64,000 nucleotides of DNA, taken from the NCBI RefSeq assembly GCF_900128925.1, contig NZ_FQUJ01000006.1:159388-223387 (forward strand), written 5' to 3'. The notes under the pieces were generated by a model. It did no database searches, was not told where the DNA came from, and was given only the letters and a program-made list of their open reading frames with translations. Below are positions 33,384 to 41,260 of the stretch, piece by piece (position 1 is the stretch's first letter; the number at the start of each line of letters is the position of its first letter). Both the position numbers and the translations under genes were made by a program. The DNA comes from Modicisalibacter ilicicola DSM 19980 (GTDB taxonomy: Bacteria; Pseudomonadota; Gammaproteobacteria; Pseudomonadales; Halomonadaceae).

Positions 33384-34574
33384 TCAGGCAATATAGTCTG
33401 CCCATTCCTGCATCATCGCCCGGCGCTTCTCAAACAAATCGCCTCGGCGATAGGCGGCCTCCACCTTGTTCTCGATGGTGTGAGCCAGCGCCATTTCGGC
33501 CACATCGCGGGGATAGCTGGTGACTTCGCCCGTCCAGTCGCGAAAGCTCGAGCGGAAGCCGTGGGGTACGTAGTCGCCACGCTCGCCACCGACGCCATAC
33601 CCAATGCCGCGCATCAGCTGCAGCATGGCCATGTTGGAGAGAGGGCGACCATAGCGAGCGCCGGGGAATACGTGTGTATTGCCCTGTACCTTCGGCAGCT
33701 GGGCCAACAGCTCCACTGCTTGCCGTGACAGCGGCACACGGTGTTCGCGGCGTGCCTTCATCCGGTCAGCTGGGATCGTCCAGGTTTCATTGTCGAGGTC
33801 GATCTCCATCCAATCAGCGCGCAGGACCTCTGAAGTGCGTGTAGCTGTGAAGATCAGGAATTGCAGTGCCTTGGAGGAGATGCTGGCTAAGCCTTGAAGC
33901 TCGGCCATGAAGCTAGCGACATCCTCGTAGGGCATGGCGGGGTGGTGTGTCACCTTCTTGACCCTTGCCGGCTTGGCCAGCAGCTTGTCGAGGTGACCAC
34001 GCCAGCGGGCAGGATTTACGGGGTCCCGGAAGCTGTGCGCTGCGGCGTAGTCGAGAATGTTCTCAATACGGCCTTGCACACGCTTGGCCGTCTCGGTCTT
34101 GCTGGTCCAGATCGGCGACAAGATCTTCAGGACGTCCTGGGTGGTGACCTCATCGACCGGCATGGAACCGATCACCGGGCGGGCATAAGCCTTGAGCGTG
34201 CTGACCCACTGCCGCGCGTGCTTGGCGTTCCGCCAGCTGCGGCGGTGAGATTTGATGTAGCGAGCGGCACAGCTGGTGAAGGTGGGCGTCGTCTCGCCTG
34301 GTTGCTCCTGCTCGACGCTGACTTCCATGGGGTCTTGGCCGTTCTTGACCAGTTTGCGGTGATCCCCAGCACGCTCACGTGCCAAAGCCAAGCTGACGTC
34401 CGGATAGCTGCCGAGCCCCATGTAACGCTGCTTGCCCTGTAGCTTGAAGCGATAGATCCAGCTGACCGAGCCGCCGGCGGTGATCTGCAGGTATAGCCCC
34501 TGACCATCGCCGGTCATGCCTTTCTTGCCTTCCTTTGCGAGCTTCTGAACCGCCTTGCTGGTGAGCTTGCCCAT
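33384..34574 (-). CDS. int: Tyrosine integrase of the island (P4-type)
   Basis: The 396-residue protein has the N-terminal DUF4102 arm-binding domain (about 1-85, with GLYLQITAGGSVSWIYRFKLQGK), a core-binding domain (about 95-190), and a catalytic domain with the full set Arg246, His338-x-x-Arg341, His365 and Tyr375. The start at 34574 follows AGGGAG; an ATG at 34586 and an upstream reading frame through the repeats are less likely. It points inward from the right end next to paired arm-type repeats and the att site. Its target is the 3' end of tRNA-Ser. It appears functional. Confidence 0.95.
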   Translation of the reverse strand: MGKLTSKAVQKLAKEGKKGMTGDGQGLYLQITAGGSVSWIYRFKLQGKQRYMGLGSYPDVSLALARERAGDHRKLVKNGQDPMEVSVEQEQPGETTPTFTSCAARYIKSHRRSWRNAKHARQWVSTLKAYARPVIGSMPVDEVTTQDVLKILSPIWTSKTETAKRVQGRIENILDYAAAHSFRDPVNPARWRGHLDKLLAKPARVKKVTHHPAMPYEDVASFMAELQGLASISSKALQFLIFTATRTSEVLRADWMEIDLDNETWTIPADRMKARREHRVPLSRQAVELLAQLPKVQGNTHVFPGARYGRPLSNMAMLQLMRGIGYGVGGERGDYVPHGFRSSFRDWTGEVTSYPRDVAEMALAHTIENKVEAAYRRGDLFEKRRAMMQEWADYIA

Positions 34575-34623
34575 GCGCTCCCTCATTACCCTGCTGCGTG
34601 ATGCATAGCAGCCTACCACAACA

Positions 34624-34660
34624 TGACCCACACTTTGACCCACACTCATGGGCTGGCTTC
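34624..34660. repeat. Right arm-type repeat (probable integrase site)
   Basis: TGACCCACAC at 34624-34633 and 34636-34645, then CTGGCTTC at 34653-34660, match the left copy (5378-5414) in sequence, orientation and spacing. Confidence 0.6.
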
Positions 34661-34765
34661 AACGTGACTGAATTAGACGTCTCTGGACAGAAAAAGGAGA
34701 ATAATGCAAAATAATCAGTATGTTGGTGGTCTTAGCTGGAGCTTGCTGGATGCAATGTATGCGGA

Positions 34766-34784
34766 CTCCCCCTCCGCCACGAAT
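34766..34784. repeat. attR core (19-bp direct repeat)
   Basis: CTCCCCCTCCGCCACGAAT, identical to 5310-5328. It is followed by the original chromosomal terminator of tRNA-Ser. Confidence 0.9.
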
Positions 34785-34814
34785 CTGGAATCAACCGGCT
34801 TAATGGCCGGTTTT
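34775..34814. repeat. Duplicated tRNA-tail/terminator, copy 1
   Basis: This 40-base stretch (from CGCCACGAATCT to CCGGTTTT) recurs at 34938-34977 with one difference (CTGG versus CTAG). Confidence 0.75.
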
Positions 34815-34816
34815 TT
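34793..34816 (+). terminator. Displaced native terminator of tRNA-Ser
   Basis: AACCGGC (34793-34799) pairs with GCCGGTT (34806-34812), followed by a run of T. It lies just beyond attR, where the tRNA gene would end in an island-free chromosome. Confidence 0.75.
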
Positions 34817-34937
34817 CATGGCTGGAAAAAGACACGGTGAGGGGGAGGCAGATGAGAACCCTCCGGTTCGCACCGAGGCGCTCGATTTTTCGAGCGCCGA
34901 CAAACGGCCTCGCGTAGCGAGCCGTTCATCCCGACCC

Positions 34938-34977
34938 CGCCACGAATCTAGAATCAACCGGCTTAATGGCCGGTTTT
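34938..34977. repeat. Duplicated tRNA-tail/terminator, copy 2
   Basis: It includes CGCCACGAATC and the AACCGGC/GCCGGTT hairpin with TTTT. It is preceded by TTCATCCCGACCC, which resembles a decayed T-arm and acceptor. A nine-base-pair hairpin GGCGCTCGA/TCGAGCGCC (34877-34898) and a second stem (34905-34924) lie between the two copies. Confidence 0.65.
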
Positions 34978-35195
34978 CTTCCCTTGGGTTAAAGGTCGTT
35001 TCGGCCTCAATCGTTACCCAAACCCATCCCGCATAGTCGGGATTAGCCAGATGCTGCTGGAAAGCTGCCAGCTCGGGGCTCTCCCCATGTTGCGACAATT
35101 CGTCCAGCATATCGCAGGCTGCCAGGAAACTTTTTGTTTATCATCTGCGCTCGCCGAGCCGTAGCAACCCGCGGCCATGTTCCTCGCTCACCCAG

Positions 35196-35597
35196 ATGAT
35201 GGTAATGCTACGACTCAGTTCCAGGAAATCGCTGCACCACTACTTTGCTGCCTATCTAGCACTTGCAGCGATGGCGATCGTTTTTCTGGGACCCTTGATC
35301 TCCCAAGTTCAAGCTGGAGATCGTCATGACAGTTCCATGGCAGGCATGTCCCATGCGGGCATGCCTGATCATGCTGCACCGGTAAACCCCCAAGCCGAAG
35401 TCGCGCTTACCTGGTTCGACCAATGTGGCTATTGCTCGTTCTGGCAGCACTTTCCCACTGCGCATGTAGTGACACCCAAGGTTGCTCGAGACGCCTTCAA
35501 GCCTTCTGATGGAGAAGTTGCTTGTCCTCGGCCATCGGCGGTTTGCTCCCCAAGCTTTCCCAGCGCTCTGGCCAGGGCTCCGCCCATTTCTCTTTGA
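35196..35597 (+). CDS. DUF2946 protein, copper-linked
   Basis: This 133-residue protein has an N-terminal hydrophobic segment (about 13-35) and then a Met/His-rich stretch (HDSSMAGMSHAGMPDHA), followed by the DUF2946 core WFDQCGYCSFWQHFP near residue 73-87 and the closing ARAPP. The pattern suggests an inner-membrane-anchored or secreted copper-binding protein. It immediately precedes a TonB-dependent copper receptor gene on the same strand, 92 bases apart, so the two are probably one copper acquisition unit. It is the first chromosomal gene right of the island. Confidence 0.8.
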   Translation: MMVMLRLSSRKSLHHYFAAYLALAAMAIVFLGPLISQVQAGDRHDSSMAGMSHAGMPDHAAPVNPQAEVALTWFDQCGYCSFWQHFPTAHVVTPKVARDAFKPSDGEVACPRPSAVCSPSFPSALARAPPISL

Positions 35598-35689
35598 ACG
35601 TCATCATCTACAGCACATTCCGGTTCTCGGTCATCGATCGATTCGGCGACGCATGACCGGATGAAGTGAAGGAGTTCAAGGGGAATAGC

Positions 35690-37816
35690 ATGTCCACTGA
35701 GAAAAATGGACACAAGGCATCTGCGCGTGTCTCAAATGAATCCAGACAATTGATGATTAGACCGCTGGCGCTTGGCGTAGCGCTTGCCTCGGCAGTAATG
35801 GCCTTTCCGGCCTTGGCGGCAATCACGGAGGTCCCGATCGGTGAACTTGAGCCCATGATCGTTACAGCCGTGCCGCTCAGTTCTCCGATCACGGTCGAGA
35901 CCGACCCGCGACAGCCCAGGCAGCCTGCGCCGGCAAGTGATGGCGCCGACTATCTGAAGACCATTCCAGGATTTTCAGCTATTCGCAATGGCGGTACCAA
36001 CGGTGACCCCGTTTTCCGAGGCATGTTCGGCTCGCGCTTGCGAATCCTGACCAATGGCAGCCAGATGCTGGGGGCGTGCCCCTCGCGGATGGATGCCCCG
36101 ACTTCGTATATTTCCCCGGAGAGCTATGACAGCCTGATCGTCGTGAAAGGGCCGCAATCGGTGCTCTGGGGCCCCGGCGCTTCTGCCGCGACGGTGCGCT
36201 TCGACCGTGGCCCCGAGGCTTTCGACGACCCCGGCGTGCGTGTCGATGGCAGTGTCATGGCAGGGACTTACGGGCGATTCGATCGGCGAGTGGATGCCGC
36301 CGCCGGGAACAGGGACGGCTATGTTCGCGCCATAGGCAGCCAGTCCGAGGCCAATGACTACAAGGATGGGGATGGTAATACCGTGCCGTCAGCCTGGGAC
36401 AAATGGAATGGCGATCTCGCGGTCGGCGTGACCCCCGATGAAGACACCTGGCTTGAAGTGACGGCGGGGCGCGGCGACGGCGAAGCACGATATGCCGGGC
36501 GAGGAATGGACGGTAGCCGGTTCCTGCGGGAAACAGCCGGTCTGCGGTTCGAAAAACAGAACCTCGGTGATCACTGGAGCAAGCTCGAGTTCCAGGCGAA
36601 CTATGCCTATGCCGACCACGTCATGGACAACTTCACCCTCAGAGAGCCGAGTTCCATGAACATGGGCGGAGGCATGAGCATGGGTGGCAGCAAGATGGCG
36701 TCGGAGCTGGATCGTCGTACGCGCAGTACTCGTCTTGCCTCTACCTGGGACTGGGACGATGTCTCCTGGGTGGCCGGCGTCGATGCCGAGCATCAGGAGC
36801 ATCAGGAGCATCGGGGCAGAAAGTCGTCCTACGACATGGCAGGCGAGTATGTCGCTCCGGAAAACTTCGCCTGGAAAAAGGACTACGAGCAGACACAGTA
36901 TGGGCTGTTCAGCGAGCTGACCTGGTATGCGGGGGATCGTGAGCGAGTCATTGGCGGTGCGCGACTGGATCGCTATCGGGTCACGGACGAAAGCGACGAC
37001 ACGGCGACGGCCGGTGATACGCGCCATGACACCCTGCCGAGTGGTTTCGTTCGCTACGAGCAGGATCTTGAGGCGGCTCCGGCTACCTGGTACGCGGGCA
37101 TCGGTCATGTTCAAAGGTTCCCCGATTACTGGGAACTCAAGCCCGGTCTCGCCGGCCCCTCCGGCAGCCTGAATGCTTTCGACGGCCTCGAGCCCGAGAA
37201 AACCTCTCAGCTCGACATCGGCGCACAGTATCATGCTGCCCAAACACGCGCCTGGGTTTCTGGTTACCTGGGGTATATCGAAGACTTCATCCTGTTTGAC
37301 TATGCGGCAGGCGGCACCGGGACGACTCGCGTCGGCAATGTGGATGCCCAGATCGCCGGGGCCGAACTCGGCGCTGCCCATGACTTCACGGAAAACTGGA
37401 CGGCGCAGGCGACGCTGGCTTATGCCTGGGGACGCAACGCAACGGACGATGAGCCGCTCCCGCAGATTCCTCCTCTCGAGTCGCGGTTGAGTGTGACTTA
37501 TGCGCGAGACTCCTACTCCGTGGGTGCGTTATGGCGATTGGTGGCACCGCAAACACGGGTGGCGCTGAACAAGGGCAATGTCGTCGGCCAGGATCTGGAA
37601 GAGTCAGCCGGTTTTGGCGTGTTCTCACTCAATGGTGCCTACGAGTTCAGCGCGAATGTGACGGTCAGCGCAGGCGTGGACAACGTGTTCGACAATACAT
37701 ATACCGAGCACTTGAACCTTGCCGGCAATGCCGCCTTCGGTTATCCCGCCGATCTGGACAGTGGTATCAATGAGCCCGGTCGCATGCTCTGGGCTAAACT
37801 GGACTTTCATTTCTAG
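35690..37816 (+). CDS. TonB-dependent copper receptor (OprC/NosA type)
   Basis: The 708-residue outer-membrane protein has a long signal region ending in ALA (about residue 42-48), a plug domain with DYLKTIPGFSAIRNGGTNGDPVFRG, and a 22-strand barrel ending in KLDFHF. The methionine-rich external loop (MNMGGGMSMGGSKM, near 325-338) and the GACPSRMD motif in the plug fit the TonB-copper family (TIGR01778), which takes up copper in complex with its partner. AAGGGGA precedes ATG 35690. It is paired with the DUF2946 gene upstream. Confidence 0.92.
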   Translation: MSTEKNGHKASARVSNESRQLMIRPLALGVALASAVMAFPALAAITEVPIGELEPMIVTAVPLSSPITVETDPRQPRQPAPASDGADYLKTIPGFSAIRNGGTNGDPVFRGMFGSRLRILTNGSQMLGACPSRMDAPTSYISPESYDSLIVVKGPQSVLWGPGASAATVRFDRGPEAFDDPGVRVDGSVMAGTYGRFDRRVDAAAGNRDGYVRAIGSQSEANDYKDGDGNTVPSAWDKWNGDLAVGVTPDEDTWLEVTAGRGDGEARYAGRGMDGSRFLRETAGLRFEKQNLGDHWSKLEFQANYAYADHVMDNFTLREPSSMNMGGGMSMGGSKMASELDRRTRSTRLASTWDWDDVSWVAGVDAEHQEHQEHRGRKSSYDMAGEYVAPENFAWKKDYEQTQYGLFSELTWYAGDRERVIGGARLDRYRVTDESDDTATAGDTRHDTLPSGFVRYEQDLEAAPATWYAGIGHVQRFPDYWELKPGLAGPSGSLNAFDGLEPEKTSQLDIGAQYHAAQTRAWVSGYLGYIEDFILFDYAAGGTGTTRVGNVDAQIAGAELGAAHDFTENWTAQATLAYAWGRNATDDEPLPQIPPLESRLSVTYARDSYSVGALWRLVAPQTRVALNKGNVVGQDLEESAGFGVFSLNGAYEFSANVTVSAGVDNVFDNTYTEHLNLAGNAAFGYPADLDSGINEPGRMLWAKLDFHF

Positions 37817-37930
37817 CCTCGTGCGCCCACCGTCAGGTGGGCGCAATTGGAGTTCTGCAGAAGCCTAGTAAAACCACGCAAACGATGGTGGTGTAACCGG
37901 TCCGGGCCAGGATCGAGCGAGGAGGGCCAC

Positions 37931-38512
37931 ATGGCGCTTCGAATTTTCTCGCTGTTGCGATGTTTCTGTATTGCCTTCGCACTTGCCGCCGGTGCTCATG
38001 CCCAGCAAGAGCCGGACGAGGAGGCCTTGTGGGCCCTATTGGCGAATGGCAGCCACGCGGCGCTGATGCGCCATGCCATGGCGCCGGGCACCGGCGACCC
38101 CGCCGACTTCCGGTTCGATGACTGTTCGACCCAGCGGAACCTGTCCCCTCGGGGGCGGGAGCAGGCGCACGCTATCGGCGAACGGTTTCGTGAAAACGGT
38201 ATCGTCGGGGCGAATGTCTATTCCAGCCAATGGTGCCGCTGTCTGGAAACGGCCCGGCTGCTCGACCTGGGCGAGGTAGTCCCCACGCCTGGGCTGAACT
38301 CCTTCTTCACCCGACGCGAGCGAGGGCCCCGGCAGAGCGACGAGGTACGCAGCATGCTTGCCGAGAAAGCGGGCGGGGGAGTGTCGGTACTCGTCACGCA
38401 TCAGGTCAACATCACCGCCCTGACCGGCGTCTACCCCGGCTCCGGGGAGATCGTCGTGGTACAGCCTTCAGGCAGTGACTTGCGCGTGGTGGGGCGTATA
38501 TCGCCCCGATGA
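37931..38512 (+). CDS. Secreted histidine phosphatase family protein
   Basis: The 193-residue protein has a signal peptide (about 1-24, ending AHA) and a phosphoglycerate-mutase-like fold: catalytic LMRHAMAPG (His near 46), NLSPRGREQAHAIGERF, SSQWCRCLETARLL and the second histidine in LVTHQVNI near 160. Enzymes of this group dephosphorylate small molecules or phosphohistidine in the periplasm; the substrate is unknown. GGAGG precedes the ATG. The gene follows the copper receptor by about 115 bases and may be read through from it. Confidence 0.88.
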   Translation: MALRIFSLLRCFCIAFALAAGAHAQQEPDEEALWALLANGSHAALMRHAMAPGTGDPADFRFDDCSTQRNLSPRGREQAHAIGERFRENGIVGANVYSSQWCRCLETARLLDLGEVVPTPGLNSFFTRRERGPRQSDEVRSMLAEKAGGGVSVLVTHQVNITALTGVYPGSGEIVVVQPSGSDLRVVGRISPR

Positions 38513-38597
38513 GTGCTTGTTTTTGATGGCGGTTCGGACAGGGGTCGCCGGCATGTCCCGGCGACCCCTGCAAGCATCTGCCGGCAGCGAGGCGCGA

Positions 38598-40046
38598 TCA
38601 GCCGGGCTGCGCCCCCTGCTGGTTATAGGTATAGATGTCGTTGCGCTCTCCCTCTCTCCAGATGAAGAGATTGAACATGGCGTACGCCACGGCGATGAGG
38701 GGCGTGATGATGGCAAGGAAGGTCCAGCCCATGTAGTCCCAGGCCGACACGTCCAATACGCCCATGTAATAGGCCCCGCCCAGGCCCCAGGGCACGAGAG
38801 GAGAGGTCACGGTGGCGGAATCCTCGCAGGTGCGTGAGCAGACGGAAGGCAGGATCTTGAGCTTACGATAGGCTGGCACCAGCATTCGACCGGGAATGAT
38901 GATGGCGATGTACTGACTCGCGGAGAAGAGGTTGGTGGCCAGCGACGCCACGACATGGGTCGTGATCAGCCCTCGCGAGCTGCCCACCAGCTTGTTCATC
39001 TTGCCGAGCAGGACTTCCAGCATGCGGGTCTCTTCCAGCAGTCCGCCGAGGCTGAGGCCGATGAAGCCCAGGGAGATGGTCCACATCATTTCCTGCAGGC
39101 CGCCACGGCTGAGCAGCTCGTCCACCGCTTCGATGCCGGTCTCCGACACATAGCCGTAGTTCATGTAGTTCATCATGTCGCCGATCCCCACCCCCTGGGT
39201 GACGACCGCCATGCCGGCGCCCAGCAGACTGCCGATCACCATGACGGCAAGCGCGCTGACCCGGCGATAGGCCAGCACCACCACGATGAGTGGAGGTATG
39301 AAGGCCAGCAGGCTGACCCAGTAATTCTCCTGGATGCCCTGAAGCAGTTGGTCGGTTCTCGTGGTGTCGATATCGCCGCTGCTGTATCCAGTGCCGAGGA
39401 AGAAGAACAAGGCCGCTGAAATGACAAGCGCGGGGCCGGTAGTATAGAGCATGGAACGGATGTGGTCGAAGAGATCGGCTTCGGCAACCCCCGCTGCCAG
39501 GTTGGTCGAGTCGGAGACGGGGGATATCTTGTCGCCGAAGATCGCCCCGGAAATGACCGCCCCGGCCGTCATTGGGGCGGGGATGTCCAGGCCACTGCCG
39601 ATACCCATGAAGGCGATGCCGAAGGTCGCGGCGGTGGTCCAGGAGCTGCCCGTGACCAGGGAAGCGATGGCGCATACGAGAATGGCAGTGAACAGGAAGT
39701 AGGCAGGGGAGATGAGCTGCAGGCCGTAATACACGAGCGAGGGTATGGTGCCCGAGGCGATCCAGCTGGCGACGAGCACCCCCACCATCATCAGGATCAG
39801 CATCGGCAGCATGGCGATTTCGCAGCCGTAGAGGATGCCCCTTTGTATGTCGCGCCAGGTGAAGCCTGACGCCAGAGCGATGGTGGCGCAGACCACGATG
39901 GCGAAGATCAGCGAAATATGCGTTACCCAGTCTTCACCGAGGATGAAGATCTGGGCGAACATCATGAAGCAAAGAAATCCGATGCCGCTGGCTGCCCCCA
40001 GGAACGAGGGGCGTACTGTCGAGTCGTTGGTTGTTGTAGTTGTCAT
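38598..40046 (-). CDS. NhaC-family Na+/H+ antiporter
   Basis: The 482-residue protein has about twelve hydrophobic segments and the NhaC signature SGAIFGDKISPVSDSTNLAAG (near residues 160-180) plus a second conserved part SPLVPWGLGGAYYMGVL near the C-terminus. NhaC proteins exchange Na+ for H+, and some take organic anions or amino acids. It is the last gene of a leftward cluster with catabolic enzymes, so transport of the cluster's substrate is a reasonable inference. AAGGAGATAA precedes the ATG. Confidence 0.9.
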   Translation of the reverse strand: MTTTTTNDSTVRPSFLGAASGIGFLCFMMFAQIFILGEDWVTHISLIFAIVVCATIALASGFTWRDIQRGILYGCEIAMLPMLILMMVGVLVASWIASGTIPSLVYYGLQLISPAYFLFTAILVCAIASLVTGSSWTTAATFGIAFMGIGSGLDIPAPMTAGAVISGAIFGDKISPVSDSTNLAAGVAEADLFDHIRSMLYTTGPALVISAALFFFLGTGYSSGDIDTTRTDQLLQGIQENYWVSLLAFIPPLIVVVLAYRRVSALAVMVIGSLLGAGMAVVTQGVGIGDMMNYMNYGYVSETGIEAVDELLSRGGLQEMMWTISLGFIGLSLGGLLEETRMLEVLLGKMNKLVGSSRGLITTHVVASLATNLFSASQYIAIIIPGRMLVPAYRKLKILPSVCSRTCEDSATVTSPLVPWGLGGAYYMGVLDVSAWDYMGWTFLAIITPLIAVAYAMFNLFIWREGERNDIYTYNQQGAQPG

Positions 40047-40081
40047 GTTTATCTCCTTCGGGAGTTTGCGAGGGATGTCGT

Positions 40082-41260
40082 TCAGCAGCGCTCCAGGATC
40101 AGGGCGATCCCCTGGCCGCCACCAATGCAGGCGGCCGCACACCCATAGCGTCCCTGCCTGTCTTGCAGAACGCGGGCCAGGGTGCCGGCCAGACGGATGC
40201 CGGTGGCACCCAGCGGGTGTCCAAGCGCCAGGGCGCCACCGAAGACGTTTACCCGCTCGGGATCGATGCCCAGCGAGTGCATGGCGTAGAGCGGGACGAC
40301 ACTGAATGCCTCATTGATCTCCCAGGCGTCGATATCCTCGACCCGCAGGTCGGCAGCGCTCAGTACACGCTCGATGGCCGCCTCGGCACCGGCGCCCATG
40401 CGTTCGGGAGCCACACCGCAGTCGGCCACCTGGACCACCCGTGCCAGTGGGGTGAGGCCGTGGTCGCGCAGGGCCCGTTCAGACATCAGCAGTGCCGCCC
40501 CGGCACCCGAGGTGAGCGGCGAACTGTTGCCAGCGGTTATCCGGCCATCCTCGATGAAGGCGGGATCGAGCCCGGCCAGTCGTTCGAGACTGGTGTCGGG
40601 GCGAATGTTGGCATCCTCCGCGACGACCTCGCCGGCGGAATTGCTCAGAGCCAGGCGTTCGCCATCGAACCAGCCGGCGTGTTCGGCCCGGGCGGCGCGC
40701 TGATGGGAACGCAGGGCGAAGGCGTCCATGGACTCCCGGGCGATGTTCGCCTCCCGGGCCAGGCGCTCGGCGGTCAGGCCCATGTTCATGGCCACGTCCA
40801 GGTCGAGCCAGTCCACCCGCTTCAGGGCCTCGGGGACCGTCAGTACCCCTTCCTGGAACAGGCTGGGCCCCATCGGGACCCGGGACATGTTCTCGAAACC
40901 GCCCGCCAGGCCGGCTTGTATGACCCCGGCCTGGATCTCGCGTAGCGTGCCGCGCAGGGCCGCCAGGCTGGAGCCGCACTGCTGATCGATCTGGCGAGAG
41001 GCACAGCCGACGCCCAACCTCGAAAGCCATTGGGGGTAGCGGCCTCCGAAGCTCCACTGTTCCTTGACCGGCAGTGCACAGCCGACGCTCAGGTCCTCCA
41101 CGGCGTTGCCGTCGATCCCACTGCGAGTCAGCAGCGCCTCGATGACCTGGCCCAGCAGGACATCGCCGCGCTGCCCCGACCAGGCGTCGACCTCTGGCTT
41201 GCGGGGATGGGCGCGAGTGAAGGCCGAGCGCGCGTAATCGACGATATAGGCAGTGTTCAT
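40082..41260 (-). CDS. Thiolase (acetyl-CoA C-acyltransferase)
   Basis: The 392-residue enzyme cleaves 3-oxoacyl-CoA with CoA to acetyl-CoA and a shorter acyl-CoA. The nucleophile is Cys95 (QQCGSSL), with GHPLGATGIR (His near 347) and CIGGGQGIA (Cys near 378) completing the active site. It is closest in look to degradative thiolases. It overlaps the upstream deacylase gene by four bases (ATGA). It would perform the last step of the cluster's pathway. Confidence 0.93.
   Translation of the reverse strand: MNTAYIVDYARSAFTRAHPRKPEVDAWSGQRGDVLLGQVIEALLTRSGIDGNAVEDLSVGCALPVKEQWSFGGRYPQWLSRLGVGCASRQIDQQCGSSLAALRGTLREIQAGVIQAGLAGGFENMSRVPMGPSLFQEGVLTVPEALKRVDWLDLDVAMNMGLTAERLAREANIARESMDAFALRSHQRAARAEHAGWFDGERLALSNSAGEVVAEDANIRPDTSLERLAGLDPAFIEDGRITAGNSSPLTSGAGAALLMSERALRDHGLTPLARVVQVADCGVAPERMGAGAEAAIERVLSAADLRVEDIDAWEINEAFSVVPLYAMHSLGIDPERVNVFGGALALGHPLGATGIRLAGTLARVLQDRQGRYGCAAACIGGGQGIALILERC

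Larger units (their letters stand above)
5310..34784. mobile_element. tRNA-Ser-integrated genomic island (P4/CP4-57-like)
   Basis: The element is bounded by the direct repeat CTCCCCCTCCGCCACGAAT at 5310-5328 (3' end of tRNA-Ser) and 34766-34784. It carries a tyrosine integrase near the right end, AlpA, a YfjJ/Gp2-like protein, a DUF3987 protein of the YfjI type, a RadC-like protein, phage-type recombination genes and a defence cargo. Base composition alternates sharply between AT-rich and GC-rich blocks, unlike the flanks. No structural phage, conjugation or transposase genes are visible, so it looks like an integrative satellite or genomic island that needs a helper for transfer. Confidence 0.92.
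34575..35195. other. Island right boundary and scar region, no gene
   Basis: This 621-base interval holds the right arm-type repeats, the attR core, two copies of a tRNA-tail-plus-terminator sequence, and hairpins. Two open frames (34704-35036 plus, 34715-35110 minus) span these elements and look non-coding. A short coding-like stretch at 34980-35110 on the minus strand may be a gene fragment. Confidence 0.6.

Noticed and set aside
34838-34943. Possible extra tRNA gene before the second CGCCACGAATC
   Set aside because: The 3' part resembles a T-arm and acceptor, but no matching 5' acceptor, D-arm or anticodon arm could be found.
34704-35036. 110-codon plus-strand frame over the att scar
   Set aside because: It runs through attR, two terminators and hairpins, so it is an accidental open frame.
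34715-35110. 131-codon minus-strand frame in the scar region
   Set aside because: Only the first 45 codons look coding-like; the rest spans repeats. At most it is a gene fragment.
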